Shown: positions 5,834 through 8,179 of the stretch, in pieces
How the letters are laid out: the number at the start of each line of letters is the position of its first letter
Position numbering within the stretch: position 1 is the stretch's first letter
DNA from: CAYOCE01 sp964402405
Lineage (GTDB): Bacteria; Pseudomonadota; Alphaproteobacteria; UBA7879
Direction: 5' to 3'
Assembly (NCBI GenBank): GCA_964402405.1
Contig: CAYOCE010000051.1
Coordinates: 1-8,179, forward strand
Length of the DNA stretch: 8,179 nucleotides
The notes under the pieces: model-generated
The model's input: the letters and a program-made list of their open reading frames with translations, nothing else
The model's database searches: none
Told to the model about the DNA's origin: nothing
Made by a program: the position numbers and the translations under genes

Positions 5834-8179
5834 TTACTATCCTCACTTCAATATTTTTTATATCCAGTTCTGTTAACATTTTTTCTGCCCGCGATTTTTG
5901 TATCTGATTTGGAACTTCCCATCTACCTGTTAATCCATTTTGACGCAAAGCTTCTGATTGTCTCAGCGCTTGATTTCTAACTTTATCAGTAGTTACGATA
6001 GAAATTTTTCTATCTATCAAAACTGTACCATCTATCCCATCAAATCGCACAATTTTTTCTATACCGCCAGATTGAAAATAAGATAATGATGGAGTTTCAA
6101 GCGTCTTTGTATTAACTCTACACCGTGACCCTGGAGCTGAATCATTAAAAAGTTGAGCGCCTGAATTCATGCTTGCATTTTCACTAATCCATTTTACTCT
6201 AGAAACTCTACTACCTCCCAAAGCTTCTAACACCTCTTCACCAACAGTAGACAGTCCTTTTAGAACCGGACCAGCTCCCATGGTTACTCCTGCCAGTACT
6301 GCCTGGGGTGCTAGAAACCCTACCACGTCTCCCACATCTTGGGCAATGCTTGGATCAATCCCCAATCCATCTCGCATGCCCCGGCGCACCCCTGTTCCTG
6401 CTGTTTCTCCCACCCATTCAAGCCCTTCACCCACAGAATGAATTGTTGCTGCAGCTCCATCCTTCACAGGCGCAAGAACCCGGCGCACATCTTGGGGTAA
6501 AGTATGATAAGCGGCTTTAGCGCCGTCAGTTAACAATTGAGCGCCTTCCCTTAAACCGAACTTTAAGGCCTCAACTGTTTGGACACTTGCTGCAAAAGCT
6601 TTATCACCCACATACTCAAGAGCACTTGCATCTTCTCCTTTGCGCGCACGGTAGCGATCCAGAGGCTCCAACAATTCTTCGGTTGCAGCTTCTTTTGCTG
6701 TTGCTTTGAATCTTTGTCCATAAGTATCCAAGCGGCGAGGAGGACTAGCTCGTCTTTCTGCTTCACTGGATCCTGATCCCCCGGCGCCACCTTGTCGTTC
6801 GAAGGCTTCGTCGCGGCTTCGTTCGAGGGTCTCCATAAACTCGGCATCTTCGTCCATTGCTGCTTGCTGCATTTCCATAATAGCGTGGCGCTCATGATTA
6901 TGATCCACCATACCCGAACTTAAGCTGATGGCGGCGTTCATGCCAGCAGCCCCTGGGTTGGTGAAGAGAGCTGCGGTGGCCCCTGCCATCTTAGAGACCA
7001 TGGAGGCATTCCCAATGCTATCCGCAGTTGTGGGATTCATAAGCTTGAAAGTCAGATCTGCTGTGAGGTTTGCAGCAGCACTGGCGATCGCGCCCTCTGT
7101 GCCCCCAGTCGCGTATCCAAAAGCTGCCCCTGAGAGAGTATGAAGACCCGTTTGAGCGGCGGAACTAATGGCACCGGAATCCGCTGCATCCCCAATCATG
7201 CCCGAGACTGTTGAGCTCGCAGCATTGGCAACCGTTTGGACAGCGGCGCGGCCTAGGTTTACGGGATCGCCCATGGCAGCAGAAAGGCCCGAGCTGACGG
7301 TGGTGCGGATAGATTCGCGGCCCAGGTGGCCCATGAAGGTTTCCATGTGTTTGGCGAAGCCGGTGGCGGCCTCTATTCCCGTGGTAGCGACTTGAGTCCC
7401 GGGAGGCGCCGTGTAGACAGTTGACATATCCAGCCCACAGAAGATCCCCTCCACAATGCCGGCTGTGACCATGGTCATGGCTAGGTTTTTAACGGTATCC
7501 GTCGAGGCCAGTTGTTCTGCTGCTTTCAAGATATTTCCTTGATTTGCGATCACTGCCACGGCTGCCTGGGAGCACATGGCTGTGAATCCCGCAGCCCCTG
7601 CAACTGTGACCACGCTCCCCATGGTGCCCGTGGCCCCCAGCGTACTGGCCAAAGATTTTCCCATACTCATGGCAATGCCGGTAGATCCCCCCGTGGCAAT
7701 GGTCATTGCTAAAGCAACCACCATAGATAATCCCGCTGTAGGACCACTATGGGTTTTAGATTGGCGATCGTGGAATTCTTTTATGAGTTCATAAGTAACC
7801 TCCCCCCCTTGTTGATTCAGGCGTTTGGTGAACTCCAAGATTTGGCCTTCCACCTGCTGTAAAACAGTGCCCTTGGACCGGATCGTGACATTTCCCCTAA
7901 AGGTAGAGGGTGTATAGGTTTGATGAGATTCTTGTTCTTGAGTCGTCGTTTGCCAAACGGGACTTGAATCCATCGTGACGGTCGCCTTTTGTTCACTGTT
8001 GGTACCTTGAAGAATCCGCACAGCCCCCTTCATTGCTGTTATGCCCACATCATCTATCAGGAATTGACCGTTGGTAAGGGTGATATCTCCTGTTTGGGCT
8101 TCAATCTTGACGGTGCTGGGGGCGCCTTCGGGTGCCGTGAACTCTACACCCCTGGAGGTGGAGGTACTGCTTTGGGTGG
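5826..8179 (-). CDS. Filamentous haemagglutinin / CdiA-like exoprotein, C-terminal part, with restriction-endonuclease-fold toxin domain (5' end outside window)
   Basis: This is the C-terminal end of a large secreted adhesin that would deliver a toxin into neighbouring cells. The frame is open to the right edge: 43 codons precede the GTG at 8048 without a stop and read as haemagglutinin beta-helix sequence (for example GDITLTNGQ), so 8048 is not the true start. Numbering from that GTG, residues 1-70 are filament-like. Residues ~105-200 resemble DUF637, with hydrophobic Gly/Ala-rich sequence and the stretch SQAAVAVIANQGN...STDTVKNLAMTMVTAG. Residues ~290-335 hold GAISSAAQT and GGTEGAIASAAANL, which recur in the toxin gene at 4821-3478. 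VDHNH (381-385) may be the VENN-like boundary. Residues ~390-610 form a charged then Ala/Gly-rich linker. The toxin lies at ~628-740 and contains RFDG...LIDRK (D670, D679, K681) and QALRQSEALRQNGLTGRWEVP, typical of PD-(D/E)XK-type toxins. The exoprotein and toxin classes are fairly secure. The exact nuclease family and target are inferred. Confidence 0.85.
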   Translation of the reverse strand, partial: TQSSTSTSRGVEFTAPEGAPSTVKIEAQTGDITLTNGQFLIDDVGITAMKGAVRILQGTNSEQKATVTMDSSPVWQTTTQEQESHQTYTPSTFRGNVTIRSKGTVLQQVEGQILEFTKRLNQQGGEVTYELIKEFHDRQSKTHSGPTAGLSMVVALAMTIATGGSTGIAMSMGKSLASTLGATGTMGSVVTVAGAAGFTAMCSQAAVAVIANQGNILKAAEQLASTDTVKNLAMTMVTAGIVEGIFCGLDMSTVYTAPPGTQVATTGIEAATGFAKHMETFMGHLGRESIRTTVSSGLSAAMGDPVNLGRAAVQTVANAASSTVSGMIGDAADSGAISSAAQTGLHTLSGAAFGYATGGTEGAIASAAANLTADLTFKLMNPTTADSIGNASMVSKMAGATAALFTNPGAAGMNAAISLSSGMVDHNHERHAIMEMQQAAMDEDAEFMETLERSRDEAFERQGGAGGSGSSEAERRASPPRRLDTYGQRFKATAKEAATEELLEPLDRYRARKGEDASALEYVGDKAFAASVQTVEALKFGLREGAQLLTDGAKAAYHTLPQDVRRVLAPVKDGAAATIHSVGEGLEWVGETAGTGVRRGMRDGLGIDPSIAQDVGDVVGFLAPQAVLAGVTMGAGPVLKGLSTVGEEVLEALGGSRVSRVKWISENASMNSGAQLFNDSAPGSRCRVNTKTLETPSLSYFQSGGIEKIVRFDGIDGTVLIDRKISIVTTDKVRNQALRQSEALRQNGLTGRWEVPNQIQKSRAEKMLTELDIKNIEVRIVNE
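5839..5844 (-). promoter_or_regulatory. Ribosome binding site of the 85-residue immunity candidate
   Basis: GAGGAT on the minus strand lies 5 nt before ATG 5833, inside the last codons of the toxin gene. It favours this ATG over the in-frame ATG four codons later. Confidence 0.6.
7859..7994. repeat. Direct repeat, right copy (partner 1-136)
   Basis: This is the second copy of the haemagglutinin segment, lying inside the intact exoprotein frame. Of the four differences, two fall in one codon (Ser here, Pro in the left copy), one gives Met instead of Val, and one is silent. Both frames are conserved, so the two copies derive from functional coding sequence. Confidence 0.95.

Noticed and set aside
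1..7994. Flanking direct repeat as the ends of a transposon or integrative element
   Set aside because: The repeat is in-frame haemagglutinin coding sequence, and no transposase, integrase or inverted termini are present; gene-segment duplication explains it.
8046..8048. GTG at 8048 as the start of the haemagglutinin gene
   Set aside because: The frame is open for 43 more codons to the window edge and encodes typical filament sequence; there is no ribosome site at the GTG.
1..8179. CRISPR array, tRNA or rRNA
   Set aside because: No regularly spaced short repeats and no recognisable RNA gene sequence on either strand.

Overview
The window is one side of a polymorphic-toxin (contact-dependent inhibition, CDI-like) locus from a Gram-negative bacterium. 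Every gene I can support lies on the minus strand, so transcription runs from right (8179) to left (1). The main clue is a filamentous-haemagglutinin (FhaB/CdiA type) exoprotein, followed by small toxin and immunity genes spaced from an 8 nt overlap to a 25 nt gap. The host cannot be fixed from sequence alone. The mix of GC-richer haemagglutinin segments and AT-rich immunity genes is compatible with host-associated proteobacteria, including protist-associated Alphaproteobacteria, but that is a weak guess. There is no rRNA, tRNA, transposase or CRISPR array.

Layout in transcription order: (1) 8179-5826, the C-terminal ~780 codons of a haemagglutinin exoprotein that starts outside the window. 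It has beta-helix-like sequence, a DUF637-like region, a pre-toxin linker and a C-terminal restriction-endonuclease-fold toxin. (2) 5833-5576, an 85-residue protein overlapping the toxin stop, the likely cognate immunity gene. (3) 5574-5353, a 73-residue severed tail of another toxin, followed by its likely CdiI (DUF1436) immunity gene at 5349-4837. (4) 4821-3478 and 3462-3022, a free-standing secreted toxin with its own signal peptide, a haemagglutinin-derived pre-toxin region and an HNH/His-Me-finger-like nuclease domain, plus an Imm30-like immunity gene. (5) 3025-1943 and 1917-1477, a second version of the same pair with a different signal peptide. (6) 1456-965, a SUKH/SMI1-KNR4 protein; 954-565 and 559-170, two tandem DUF2750 paralogues. 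None of these three has a toxin beside it. (7) 169-1, the start of another haemagglutinin segment with no start codon, running off the left edge. It repeats 7859-7994 at 132 of 136 positions.

The array looks like an active exoprotein toxin followed by a bank of displaced toxin/immunity modules. The flanking direct repeat, 7,858 bp apart, and the identical 199-nt block inside the two secreted toxins both point to homologous recombination as the force shaping it. The most unusual feature is that two displaced toxin tails have each acquired a separate start codon and signal peptide. They could therefore be made and exported as independent small toxins rather than lying silent, as orphan CDI modules usually do.

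There is no gene-free stretch longer than 300 bases; the longest untranslated gap between genes is 25 nt.
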